From contig NZ_AQXE01000007.1 of assembly GCF_000375485.1 (NCBI RefSeq), positions 5,406 through 69,405 on the forward strand: 64,000 nucleotides of DNA, given 5' to 3'. This document shows, in pieces, positions 17,763-24,933 of this stretch. The notes under the pieces are model-generated. The model was given only the letters and a program-made list of their open reading frames with translations. It was not told where the DNA came from and made no database searches. Source of the stretch: Desulfovibrio oxyclinae DSM 11498. GTDB taxonomy: Bacteria > Desulfobacterota > Desulfovibrionia > Desulfovibrionales > Desulfovibrionaceae. The position numbers were made by a program, and so were the translations under genes. The number at the start of each line of letters is the position of its first letter. Position 1 is the stretch's first letter.

Positions 17763-18137
17763 TCAGGCGGCGTCTTCTTTGGAGAGGGTTTCGAGTTTTC
17801 TGGATTCGAACATGCTGCCCCATTCGCAGAGCTGGCGGAGCAGGGGGATGATCGACTGTCCCAGGTCGGTGAGCGAGTATTCCACCTTGGGCGGTACCTG
17901 CGGGTAGACCTCGCGATGGATGAGTTCGTCCGCCTCAAGTTCCCTGAGCTGCTGGGTCAGCATCTTCTGGGTGATGCTCGGCATGGAGCGCTTGAGTTCA
18001 CTGAATCGCAGCGTCCCCTTGTTGCCGAGATAGTAGAGGATGATCGGTTTCCACTTGCCGCCCACTATCTGGAGCGTCAGCTCCATGGTGCAGTAATATT
18101 GTCTGCCGTCCAGCGTCTTGATGGGGCAGTCTGACAT
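17763..18137 (-). CDS. HxlR family winged-helix transcriptional regulator
   Basis: The product has 124 residues. HxlR hallmarks are present: an N-terminal Cys in YYCTMELTLQIVGGKWKPIILYYL, the recognition region LRFSELKRSMPSITQKMLTQQLRELE, and the wing EVYPQVPPKVEYSLTDLG. HxlR-type regulators commonly sense electrophiles or redox stress through the N-terminal Cys, and there is also an upstream Cys in MSDCPIK. The gene is divergent from the nitroreductase gene with a 134-bp shared gap, the classic arrangement for a local regulator. Control of the nitroreductase and ABM genes is therefore the most likely role, though this is inference. Confidence 0.9.
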   Translation of the reverse strand: MSDCPIKTLDGRQYYCTMELTLQIVGGKWKPIILYYLGNKGTLRFSELKRSMPSITQKMLTQQLRELEADELIHREVYPQVPPKVEYSLTDLGQSIIPLLRQLCEWGSMFESRKLETLSKEDAA

Positions 18138-18271
18138 ATATGATTCCCTCGGTATGTTTTTGGATACTATGGAACAACGCCGTGCGTACTTGCGTTTTGG
18201 TGTTCTTTAGCCCAAAACATGAGACAGGTAAAGAAAGCCCTCGCTGACTGCAACACAAGGAGGAAACATAA

Positions 18272-18787
18272 ATGGACGTATTTGAAGCCATAATGAACAG
18301 GCGCAGCATCCGGAAATTCACGGATGCTCCCATCTCAGATGAAACCATGCACGACGTGCTCGAAGCGGGCATGATGGCCCCGAGCGCAGGCAACGCCCAG
18401 CCGTGGCAGTTCGTCATCGTGGACGACCCGGAAAAACTCGCGGCCTGCAAGGAGTTGAACCCTTATGCCGCCATGGCTGTCAAGGCTCCGGCAGGCATTC
18501 TCGTCTGCGGCGATACCAGCCTTGAAAAGTTCCCCGGCTTCTGGGCTCAGGACTGCTCCGCGGCAATCCAGAACATCCTGCTGGCGATTCACGCCAAAGG
18601 ACTCGGCGCGGTCTGGACCGGTATTTATCCGGTGGAAGAGCGCGTGGCCGGTTTTCAGAAGGAGTTCGGTCTGCCGGAGAACGTGGTGCCGCTGGCACTG
18701 ATTGTAATGGGTGAACCCGCACAGCAGCCCACAGCCGAGTCGCGTTACCGGCAGGACCGCGTGCACAGGAACGGATGGCAGGGATAA
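18272..18787 (+). CDS. Nitroreductase family flavoprotein
   Basis: The product has 171 residues and is a small FMN-dependent oxidoreductase of the nitroreductase fold. Visible are the N-terminal MNRRSIRKFTDAPIS (FMN phosphate contact Arg-Arg-Ser-x-Arg), MMAPSAGNAQPWQFV, and the C-terminal GLGAVWTGIYPVEER followed by VPLALIVMGEPAQQP. The ribosome binding site is AAGGAGG, and the start overlaps nothing. Its stop TAA shares a base with the ATG of the next gene (TAATG), so the ABM gene is translationally coupled. It is likely regulated by the divergent HxlR gene and involved in reduction of quinones or nitro compounds; the substrate is not deducible. Confidence 0.92.
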   Translation: MDVFEAIMNRRSIRKFTDAPISDETMHDVLEAGMMAPSAGNAQPWQFVIVDDPEKLAACKELNPYAAMAVKAPAGILVCGDTSLEKFPGFWAQDCSAAIQNILLAIHAKGLGAVWTGIYPVEERVAGFQKEFGLPENVVPLALIVMGEPAQQPTAESRYRQDRVHRNGWQG

Positions 18788-19092
18788 TGAAAAACGAACA
18801 GCCGACGGTACTGGTGCTTTTCGAGGCAAAGGCCGGATATGAGGAAGAGGCCCGTGAAGTGCTTCGCGAACTGGTGCGGAAAAGTCTTCGCGATGAAGGG
18901 TGCCTGCAATACGACATGCACGAAAAGCCGGATGCACCCGGCCGTTTCATGCTTTTTGAACGCTGGGCTTCCCGTGAGTTGTTGAGCGAGCATTAGGAAA
19001 AGGAGTGGATGGCGGAGCACGGCAGGAAGATGGCCGAAGTCATGGCCGCCGAACCGGAAATCTCCTTCTGGACACCGTTTTCCGGTAGCTGA
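18787..19092 (+). pseudogene. Antibiotic biosynthesis monooxygenase (ABM) family gene with an in-frame TAG
   Basis: The frame begins MKNEQPTVLVLFEAKAGYEEE and matches a ferredoxin-like ABM/quinol monooxygenase (GCLQYDMHEKPDAPGRFMLFERWAS). At codon 70 (18994-18996) it meets TAG right after LLSEH. The same frame then continues for 31 well-behaved codons (EKEWMAEHGRKMAEVMAAEPE) to a TGA at 19090-19092. Without the TAG the protein would be 101 residues, the normal ABM length. A CAG-to-TAG change is the simplest reading, so the gene may be inactive or make a truncated dimerising domain. It is translationally coupled to the nitroreductase gene by TAATG. Confidence 0.7.
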
Positions 19093-19263
19093 CGCCGCAA
19101 CGCTTCCGGTTTCCGCGGGGCTCGTTTGAGGCCGCGTCCGTTCTTCCGGTCATGTCTTGCCAAGAGAGAAAATAAACTGCATGAAATGGTAGCTTCACGT
19201 TTGCAGTTACACACTGCGCAAGGCAGATAAAGGAACAATGGGCGACAGCCCGAGGAGAAGAAT

Positions 19264-19650
19264 ATGCGTATCAAGAATCTTGTTCTGGCAATGATGCTGC
19301 TCCTTTCCGCCGTGGCGGTGACCGGTTGCGGCGCAATCATCGCAGGCACTGCGGCTGCCACGGGAACGTATGTCTACGTTGACGGTCAGGCCAAGGCAGA
19401 CTACCGCGCCAGTCTGGGGCGGACTTATGACGCCTCTCTGGCGGCCTGTCGCAGTCTCGGCATGAACATCACCGGACAGGAGATCGACGGCGACTCCGCA
19501 AGCATCAGCGCGGACTATCGTGGCGATACCATCTGGATTCGCCTGTCTTTGGAGGGTGATAACTTCACGCAGGTCAGCGTCCGCGTCGGCCTTCTGGGCG
19601 ACAAAGTGCAGTCCAGACGTATTCACGACTCCATCGCGGCGAACCTGTAA
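19264..19650 (+). CDS. DUF3568 family lipoprotein
   Basis: The product has 128 residues. The signal sequence MRIKNLVLAMMLLLSAVAV ends in the lipobox VTGC, so the mature protein is lipid-anchored. The Gly/Ala-rich stretch AIIAGTAAATGTYVYVDG and the body (ADYRASLGRTYDASLAACRSLGM) match the DUF3568 family of small Desulfovibrio-type lipoproteins, whose function is unknown. The ATG is preceded by CGAGGAGAAG. It is a single-gene unit ended by a strong terminator. The 170 bp upstream (19093-19263) hold no recognisable promoter beyond scattered AT. Confidence 0.85.
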   Translation: MRIKNLVLAMMLLLSAVAVTGCGAIIAGTAAATGTYVYVDGQAKADYRASLGRTYDASLAACRSLGMNITGQEIDGDSASISADYRGDTIWIRLSLEGDNFTQVSVRVGLLGDKVQSRRIHDSIAANL

Positions 19651-19674
19651 GGCTTCCCGCAAGAGACAAAGGAA

Positions 19675-19707
19675 GCGGCAGGCCGGTACACCGGCCTGCC
19701 GCTTTTT
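19675..19707 (+). terminator. Terminator of the DUF3568 gene
   Basis: A perfect 12-bp stem (GCGGCAGGCCGG, loop TACA, CCGGCCTGCCGC) is followed by TTTTT. Confidence 0.93.
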
Positions 19708-19736
19708 CGTGGGACCCGAAAGTGCGAGCGTGACGG

Positions 19737-20474
19737 TTAGCCTCCGAGATAGGCTTTTTTCACTTCGGGGTCCTCCATGAGTTCTTCGGAAGAGCCGCGG
19801 GCCACTATTTCGCCCGTGTCGATGACGTAGCCGCGGTGCGCGAACTTGAGCGCGAGGTTTGCGTTCTGTTCGATGAGCAGGATGGTCATGCCGTCCTTGT
19901 TCAGGTCCTTGAGGGCGCGGAACATGTCGTACATCAATAGCGGTGCCAGCCCCATGCTCGGCTCGTCCAGCATGATGGTGGTGCTACCGGACATGAGGGC
20001 ACGACCCACGGCCAGCATCTGCTGTTCGCCGCCGGAAAGGGATTCGCTGCGCTGTCTGCGCCGCTCGTTCAGGCGCGGGAAGAGCGAATAGACACGCTTG
20101 TAGTCTCGTTCCACGTCCGCGTGGGAATCCTTGCGTGCATAGGTGGCGAGCTTGAGGTTCTCCTCCACGGTGAGGTTGCCGAATATGTGCCGACCTTCGG
20201 GCACCAGCACCAGGTGCAGGTCGGAAACCACCTTGTCCGGGGACATGGGAAGGATGGATTGCCCCTCGAACCGGATGTCGCCCGAGATGACTTTCGGGGC
20301 TTCCGGCGGCGGCAGCCGGGCGATGGACATGAGCGAGGTGGATTTGCCCGCTCCGTTGGCGCCGATGAGGGTGACGATTTCCCCGCGTTGCACGCTGAAT
20401 GAGATGCCGTGCAGGGCCTCGATGTTGCCGTACTTGACGTAGAGGTTGTCGATTTCGAGAAGCGGTGCGCTCAT
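19737..20474 (-). CDS. livF: Branched-chain amino acid ABC transporter ATPase LivF
   Basis: The product has 245 residues. It is the second ATPase of the high-affinity Leu/Ile/Val importer. Walker A is GANGAGKSTSL, the ABC signature is LSGGEQQMLAVGRALM, Walker B is TIMLDEPSMGLAP, and the switch His lies in LIEQNANLALKFAHRGYV. Branched-chain ATPases of the LivF type have the SLFPRLNERR stretch seen here. The ATG at 20474 (MSAPLLEIDNLYVKYG) overlaps the livG stop by 4 nt (ATGA), so an upstream extension in this frame is not needed. It is the last gene of the liv operon. Confidence 0.95.
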   Translation of the reverse strand: MSAPLLEIDNLYVKYGNIEALHGISFSVQRGEIVTLIGANGAGKSTSLMSIARLPPPEAPKVISGDIRFEGQSILPMSPDKVVSDLHLVLVPEGRHIFGNLTVEENLKLATYARKDSHADVERDYKRVYSLFPRLNERRRQRSESLSGGEQQMLAVGRALMSGSTTIMLDEPSMGLAPLLMYDMFRALKDLNKDGMTILLIEQNANLALKFAHRGYVIDTGEIVARGSSEELMEDPEVKKAYLGG

Positions 20475-21238
20475 ATCGTGTCGTCTCCGAGGTAGGCCTT
20501 GATAACCGTGGGGTCGTTCTGGATGTCGTCGGCGGTGCCTTCCGAGATGGTGGCGCCGAAGTCGATGACCTTGATGAACTGGCAAAGCGAGGTGACCACC
20601 TTCATCTGGTGTTCGATCATCCAGATGGTGATCTCGAAGGTGTCGTGAATCCAGCGCACCAGCGAGATGAGCTTTTCCACGTCCGCCGAGTTCAGGCCCG
20701 CCGCGGGCTCGTCGAGCAGCAGCAGCTTGGGCTGAACGCTCATGGCCCGCGCTATCTCCACGCGCCGTTGCAGGCCGTAGGGCAGGTTCGGCGGGTATTC
20801 ATACGCGTAATCCTTGAGACTCATGGCCTCCAGCATCTCCCATGAAACGCGGTCGATGTTGGCCTCGCCCTTGCGGTAGCGTTTGGTGCGCAGGAAGGAG
20901 TCCCAGACCGTATATCCCATGCGGTAGTGCTGGGCGATGCGGATGTTGTCCAGCACGGTCATGTCGTGCCAGAGGCGGATGTTCTGGAAGGTGCGGGCCA
21001 CGCCGCGCGCGGTGACCTGATGCGGCCTCATGCCGCGCGTGTCCTTTCCCTGAATGAGGATGTCGCCTTCGGTGGGCTGGTAGAATCCTGAGACAAGGTT
21101 GAAGATGGTGGTCTTGCCCGCGCCGTTGGGGCCGATGAGGCCGACCAGTTCGCCGCCTTCCAGCGTGATGTTGAAGTCCGATACGGCCTGTAGCCCGCCG
21201 AATCGCTGCGTCAGTCCGTCTATTTGAAGCAGTGGCAT
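20471..21238 (-). CDS. livG: Branched-chain amino acid ABC transporter ATPase LivG
   Basis: The product has 255 residues. It is an ABC ATPase with Walker A GPNGAGKTTIFN, the LivG-specific insertion KDTRGMRPHQVTARGVARTF, the signature LPYGLQRRVEIARAM, and Walker B LLLDEPAAGLNSAD. It pairs with LivF to power the LivHM permease. The ATG at 21238 lies 9 nt after the livM stop. The C-terminal end runs into livF by an ATGA overlap. Confidence 0.95.
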   Translation of the reverse strand: MPLLQIDGLTQRFGGLQAVSDFNITLEGGELVGLIGPNGAGKTTIFNLVSGFYQPTEGDILIQGKDTRGMRPHQVTARGVARTFQNIRLWHDMTVLDNIRIAQHYRMGYTVWDSFLRTKRYRKGEANIDRVSWEMLEAMSLKDYAYEYPPNLPYGLQRRVEIARAMSVQPKLLLLDEPAAGLNSADVEKLISLVRWIHDTFEITIWMIEHQMKVVTSLCQFIKVIDFGATISEGTADDIQNDPTVIKAYLGDDTI

Positions 21239-21247
21239 GGCTGGTTC

Positions 21248-22330
21248 CTATTTGAAGCTGTAGAAGCGCTTGAGTTTGGGGAAGAAGTCGGACAGTTCCC
21301 GGTTGCCCATGATGCCCTCCGGCCTGAACTGCATGAGCAGCACGAGAATCAGCGGTATGAGTACCCATTTGATGACGCCGGCCGAAGGTTCCCAGTCCGG
21401 TATGACGGCGGTCACCGGCGTAAGGATGAAGTCGATGATGGACTGTGAACGCAGCACTTCAAGCAGCGCCGTGAACAGGATGGCCGACATCACCGCGCCG
21501 GAGAGCGACCCCATGCCGCCGAGGTAGACCATGACCATGGCCTCCGTGGACTTGAGGATGCCGAACGCCGAAGGGTTGATGAAGCCCACGATGTGGGCGA
21601 AGAGTCCGCCCGCGATGCCTGCCAGCCCGGAAGAGAGCATGAAGTTGACGATCTTCATCTTGTTGGTGTTCACGCTCATGATTTCCGCCGCCACCTCGTC
21701 CTGACAGATGGCGTTGACGCCCTTGCCGTAGGTTGAGGAGACGAAGCGTCGGATGAGCCAGACCGTCAGCGTCATGAAGGTCAGCACCCAGAACAGCATC
21801 CACGGTAGTTCAATGGTGTCCACCATGGCCCAGACCGTGTCCTTCATGCCCATGAAGCCGCTGGGGCCGCCGATGAATTTCATGTTCTCGATGCCTGAGA
21901 TGATCATGTAGTTCACCGCGATGGTGATGATGGCGAGGTAGTCGCCGCGCGTCTTGAAGGACGGCACTGCCACGAGGATTCCCGCCAGCGAGGCCACCAG
22001 GCCGCCGATGATGATGATCACCGGGAACAGGAACATGGCGTATTCGGCCGGAAACAGCGGGTCGCCAAATTTTGATCCGAAGCATAGCACCGAAAGGATG
22101 GACGAAACGTAGGCGCCTACGCAGATGAAGGCCGCGTGACCGCACGAGAATTCGCCCATGTTGCCGTTCACGAGGTTCAGGCTCGTGGCGATGATGATGT
22201 TGATACCGGTGAACATGAACACCGACAGGGTGTAGTTGTTGATGAAGTCGTATTCATACTGGTTGTGGGCGATGTAGAGCAGCCCGAGGCAGAATAGGAC
22301 GTATGCGATGTTGAACGTGTATTTTGTCAT
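21248..22330 (-). CDS. livM: Branched-chain amino acid ABC transporter permease LivM
   Basis: The product has 360 residues with about nine hydrophobic segments. LivM/LivH-family marks are seen in TSLNLVNGNMGEFSCGHAAFICVGAYV and in the cytoplasmic coupling loop (GKGVNAICQDEVAAEIMSVN, EAMVMVYLGGMGSLSGAVM). It is an inner-membrane permease that dimerises with LivH. The long N-terminal membrane stretch (ITKYTFNIAY-type) is usual for the family. It lies between livH and livG with gaps of 15 and 9 nt, so these are co-transcribed. Confidence 0.93.
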   Translation of the reverse strand: MTKYTFNIAYVLFCLGLLYIAHNQYEYDFINNYTLSVFMFTGINIIIATSLNLVNGNMGEFSCGHAAFICVGAYVSSILSVLCFGSKFGDPLFPAEYAMFLFPVIIIIGGLVASLAGILVAVPSFKTRGDYLAIITIAVNYMIISGIENMKFIGGPSGFMGMKDTVWAMVDTIELPWMLFWVLTFMTLTVWLIRRFVSSTYGKGVNAICQDEVAAEIMSVNTNKMKIVNFMLSSGLAGIAGGLFAHIVGFINPSAFGILKSTEAMVMVYLGGMGSLSGAVMSAILFTALLEVLRSQSIIDFILTPVTAVIPDWEPSAGVIKWVLIPLILVLLMQFRPEGIMGNRELSDFFPKLKRFYSFK

Positions 22331-22345
22331 GATGCAGCCCTCGCC

Positions 22346-23257
22346 CTAGATCTTGGTTGTGCGGGCCACGCCGAATAGGCCCGTGGGCTTGAGCCACAGG
22401 ATGAACAGCAAAATGGAGAAGGCGAAGAAGTCGCGGTAGGTGGACGGGAAGAATGACACCACGCCGATTTCGATGAAACCGAGCAGAAAGCCGCCCACGA
22501 ATGCGCCCCGGATGTCGCCGATGCCGCCGACGACGGCCGCGATGAACGCTTTCCAGCCGATAATGGCGCCCATAAAGGGTTCGAGGATCGGGTAGGACAT
22601 GGCGAAGAGCAGTCCGGCCAGCCCGGCAAAGCCCGAGCCCAGCACGAAGGTGAAGACGATGATGTTGTCGATGGGGATACCCATGAGCGGTATGGCGAAC
22701 TTGTCGTAGGAGATGCCGCGCATGGCCATACCTATTTTGGTCTTGGTCACGATGAAATTCAGGATGAGGAATACGGCAACCGCCGCGAAGATGACCAGAA
22801 TTTTGAGGTTGGTCACGGCGACGCCGCCGATGTTCCAGACGGTTTTCTCCAGCAGTGTCGGGAATTTGAGCCTGCTAGCGCCGAATGCGGCGAGGTTGGA
22901 GTATTCGAGGATCAGGCCACACATGAGGGCCGTGATGACCACATAGAGCCGGTGTGCTCCCTTTCTTCGCAATGGTCGGTAGGCGATGCGTTCAAGGGTG
23001 ACCCCCACGCAGGCGGTAAGCATCATGGTCAGGGGGATGATGATCACGAACGCCAGAGCCGGAGAGAGCCCCACAGTCGGCCCCAGCAGCATGGTGGCGA
23101 GGCCGAAGGCGATGTAGGCTCCCACCATGAAGACGTCGCCATGGGCGAAGTTGATGAGCAGCAGAACGCCGTACACGAGGGTGTAGCCGAGCGCGATGAG
23201 CGCGTAGAAGCTCCCCCACTGCAGGGCGTTGAGTATGTTCTGGATGATGAAGTCCAC
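22346..23257 (-). CDS. livH: Branched-chain amino acid ABC transporter permease LivH
   Basis: The product has 303 residues with about eight membrane helices. The N-terminal signature ALQWGSFYALIALGYTLVYGVL, then INFAHGDVFMVGAYIAF, is diagnostic for LivH. The coupling loop reads MRGISYDKFAIPLMGIPID, and GWKAFIAAVVGGIGDIRGAFVGG lies near the C-terminus. It is the inner-membrane permease partner of LivM. It is separated from the upstream livK by 123 nt that hold two stable hairpins, suggesting uncoupled expression of binding protein and permease. Confidence 0.93.
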   Translation of the reverse strand: MDFIIQNILNALQWGSFYALIALGYTLVYGVLLLINFAHGDVFMVGAYIAFGLATMLLGPTVGLSPALAFVIIIPLTMMLTACVGVTLERIAYRPLRRKGAHRLYVVITALMCGLILEYSNLAAFGASRLKFPTLLEKTVWNIGGVAVTNLKILVIFAAVAVFLILNFIVTKTKIGMAMRGISYDKFAIPLMGIPIDNIIVFTFVLGSGFAGLAGLLFAMSYPILEPFMGAIIGWKAFIAAVVGGIGDIRGAFVGGFLLGFIEIGVVSFFPSTYRDFFAFSILLFILWLKPTGLFGVARTTKI

Positions 23258-23297
23258 AGCAGTCGTTCCTATGAAATTTTTTCCGTGTCGGTTCAGA

Positions 23298-23366
23298 CGG
23301 GCCCTGTGGGGCCCGCAGGATCTTCCGTGTGTCTGTAGTAGGGCGGAGCCGTTTTCGGCTCCGCCC
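23298..23366 (-). promoter_or_regulatory. Two hairpins between livK and livH
   Basis: CGGGCCC/GGGCCCG with a 4-nt loop (23298-23315) and an 11-bp GGGCGGAGCCG/CGGCTCCGCCC stem with a 4-nt loop (23341-23366) lie in the gap after livK. On the minus strand neither is followed by a T-run. They are therefore candidates for a partial terminator or a 3'-end stabiliser that would keep the binding-protein message in excess over the permease message. Confidence 0.55.
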
Positions 23367-23380
23367 GGTTTTGGTTCGGA

Positions 23381-24559
23381 TTACGGGCAGACTGACTCGG
23401 CGAAGACGAATTCACCCTGATCGTCGATCTCGACGACCACGGCGCATTTGATCGGGTCGCCCTGTTCGTCGAATTTCATGTCGCCGGTGATGCCGGGGAA
23501 GGACTTGATGGAGGCAAGTCCCTCACGCACGAGCTTGCGCATCTTGCGCGGGTTGCGCTCCACGGTACCGGCGTTCTGGATGGCCTGCAGCATGAGGCCG
23601 ATGGCGTCCCAAGTCAGGGCCGCGTAGTCGGCGGGCACGGAGCCGTAGGCTTCCTTGTAGCGGTCGATGAATTCCTTGGTGGCACCGGTGGCGCCGGCTG
23701 CGGCGTAGTGGGTGGAGAAGTACTGGCCGTAGCAGTCCTGTCCGCAAAGCTTGATGAGGTCGGGGGTGCCCCATGCGTCAGCGCCCATGAACGGACCCTG
23801 ATAGCCGAGGTCGCGTGCCTGCGGGATGATCAGCGCGGTCTGGTTGTAGTTGTCCGGCACGAAGATGAAGTCCGGGGCGGCGGCGATGATCTTGGTCAGC
23901 TGGGCCGAGAAGTCCTGATCCTTGGCGCCGTGAGAGACGAAAGCGACAACGGAACCTTCGCCGTGCTTCTTTTCCCATGCTCCCTTGAACACGTTGGCAA
24001 GACCATCGGAATAGGGATTGGAGATATCGAAGATGACGGCGGCCTTCTTGGCGTCGAATTTGGAGGAGGCGAAGTTGGCTGCAACGACGCCCTGGAAGTC
24101 GTCGAGGAAGGCGGCGCGGAAGACCCACGGACGATCAAGCGTGGTGTTCACGTTGGTGGACCACGGGGAGATCATGGGCACGCGGTTGTCGTTGCAGGTG
24201 CCGCCTGCGGGAACGGCCTGGTTGGAAGAGTTGGGGCCAATGACCGCGACAACGCTTTCCTGCTCGATGAGCTTGAGGGCTGCGTTGACGGCCGAGTCGG
24301 GCTTGGACTCGTTGTCCATGTAGATGAATTCAAGCGGGTACTGTTCGCCGCCAACTTCGAGTCCGCCCGCTTCGTTGACGTCCTTGAGGTACATCTCGGC
24401 GGCGTTTTTGGAGCCTTCGCCCACTTCGGGGATGTCGCCGGTCAGGGGCAGGTTGAAACCGATCTTGATGGGCTCGTTTGCCACGGCGGCGGTTGCCAGG
24501 CACAGGCAGGCGGCGAGGCTCAGTACGAGCGCGCCAAGTTTGCTGAAGCAATGACTCAT
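23381..24559 (-). CDS. livK: Branched-chain amino acid ABC transporter substrate-binding protein
   Basis: The product has 392 residues. A signal peptide (MSHCFSKLGALVLSLAACLCLATAAVA, cleaved near ANEP) is followed by a type I periplasmic-binding fold: PIKIGFNLPLTGDIPEVGEGS, VIGPNSSNQAVPAGGTCNDNRVPMI, and AAVIFDISNPYSDGLANVFKGAW. It delivers Leu/Ile/Val or related amino acids to LivHM. A strong ribosome binding site (GAGGAGGAA) precedes the ATG. It is the first gene of the operon and probably the most expressed. The long AT-rich region upstream holds its promoter, which I could not fix with confidence. Confidence 0.93.
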   Translation of the reverse strand: MSHCFSKLGALVLSLAACLCLATAAVANEPIKIGFNLPLTGDIPEVGEGSKNAAEMYLKDVNEAGGLEVGGEQYPLEFIYMDNESKPDSAVNAALKLIEQESVVAVIGPNSSNQAVPAGGTCNDNRVPMISPWSTNVNTTLDRPWVFRAAFLDDFQGVVAANFASSKFDAKKAAVIFDISNPYSDGLANVFKGAWEKKHGEGSVVAFVSHGAKDQDFSAQLTKIIAAAPDFIFVPDNYNQTALIIPQARDLGYQGPFMGADAWGTPDLIKLCGQDCYGQYFSTHYAAAGATGATKEFIDRYKEAYGSVPADYAALTWDAIGLMLQAIQNAGTVERNPRKMRKLVREGLASIKSFPGITGDMKFDEQGDPIKCAVVVEIDDQGEFVFAESVCP

Positions 24560-24875
24560 TTCTTCCTCCTCAGATGGTGAAATACAATACGGAAAACCCT
24601 CGATTTCGATCAGGCTTACCCGATTGCTTGTCGAAAGAAAAGAGCTGTTGTTTTGACAAAAAAGACAATCTGTTTTTCAGAAGTGGTTAATTGTGGGTTA
24701 TAATCTAGGTCATATTTTCAATGATGTGTAAAAGAAAAAAATTGCGGTTGTGAATGTTTTAAATTTGTAAAAAAGTATTTCGAGGGAGTATTTCCCGAAT
24801 TTAGTACTTTTTTATGTGAAAAGGCGATGAAAGCGCAGAGTGTTGAGAGCGGGTGGGTTGCGGTAAGCGGGCAAG
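24560..24875. other. AT-rich intergenic region between livK and fadD
   Basis: These 316 bases are clearly richer in A and T than the rest of the window and hold no gene I can support. They should carry the livK promoter and operators on the minus strand. A TTGACA (24653) and a TATAAT (24699) are visible on the plus strand but lie 40 nt apart and have no gene downstream, so they are not a promoter pair. Confidence 0.6.
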
Positions 24876-24899
24876 AAAAAAGGCCCACCGAGGTGGGCC
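24876..24899 (-). terminator. Terminator of the acyl-CoA ligase gene
   Basis: On the minus strand GGCCCACC and GGTGGGCC form an 8-bp stem with a TC loop, followed by TTTTTT. It lies about 35 nt after the fadD stop. Confidence 0.88.
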
Positions 24900-24933
24900 A
24901 TTGGAAGGAATTCTTATGCGAAAATGTCGATTT

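Noticed and set aside
18994..18996. TAG as a pyrrolysine codon
   Set aside because: No pyl genes or PYLIS-like context is visible and ABM proteins have no known pyrrolysine; a nonsense change is simpler. It is kept as a finding but not annotated as Pyl.
24653..24704. TTGACA and TATAAT on the plus strand upstream of fadD/livK
   Set aside because: They are 40 nt apart, far from the 16-18 nt required, and no plus-strand gene follows.
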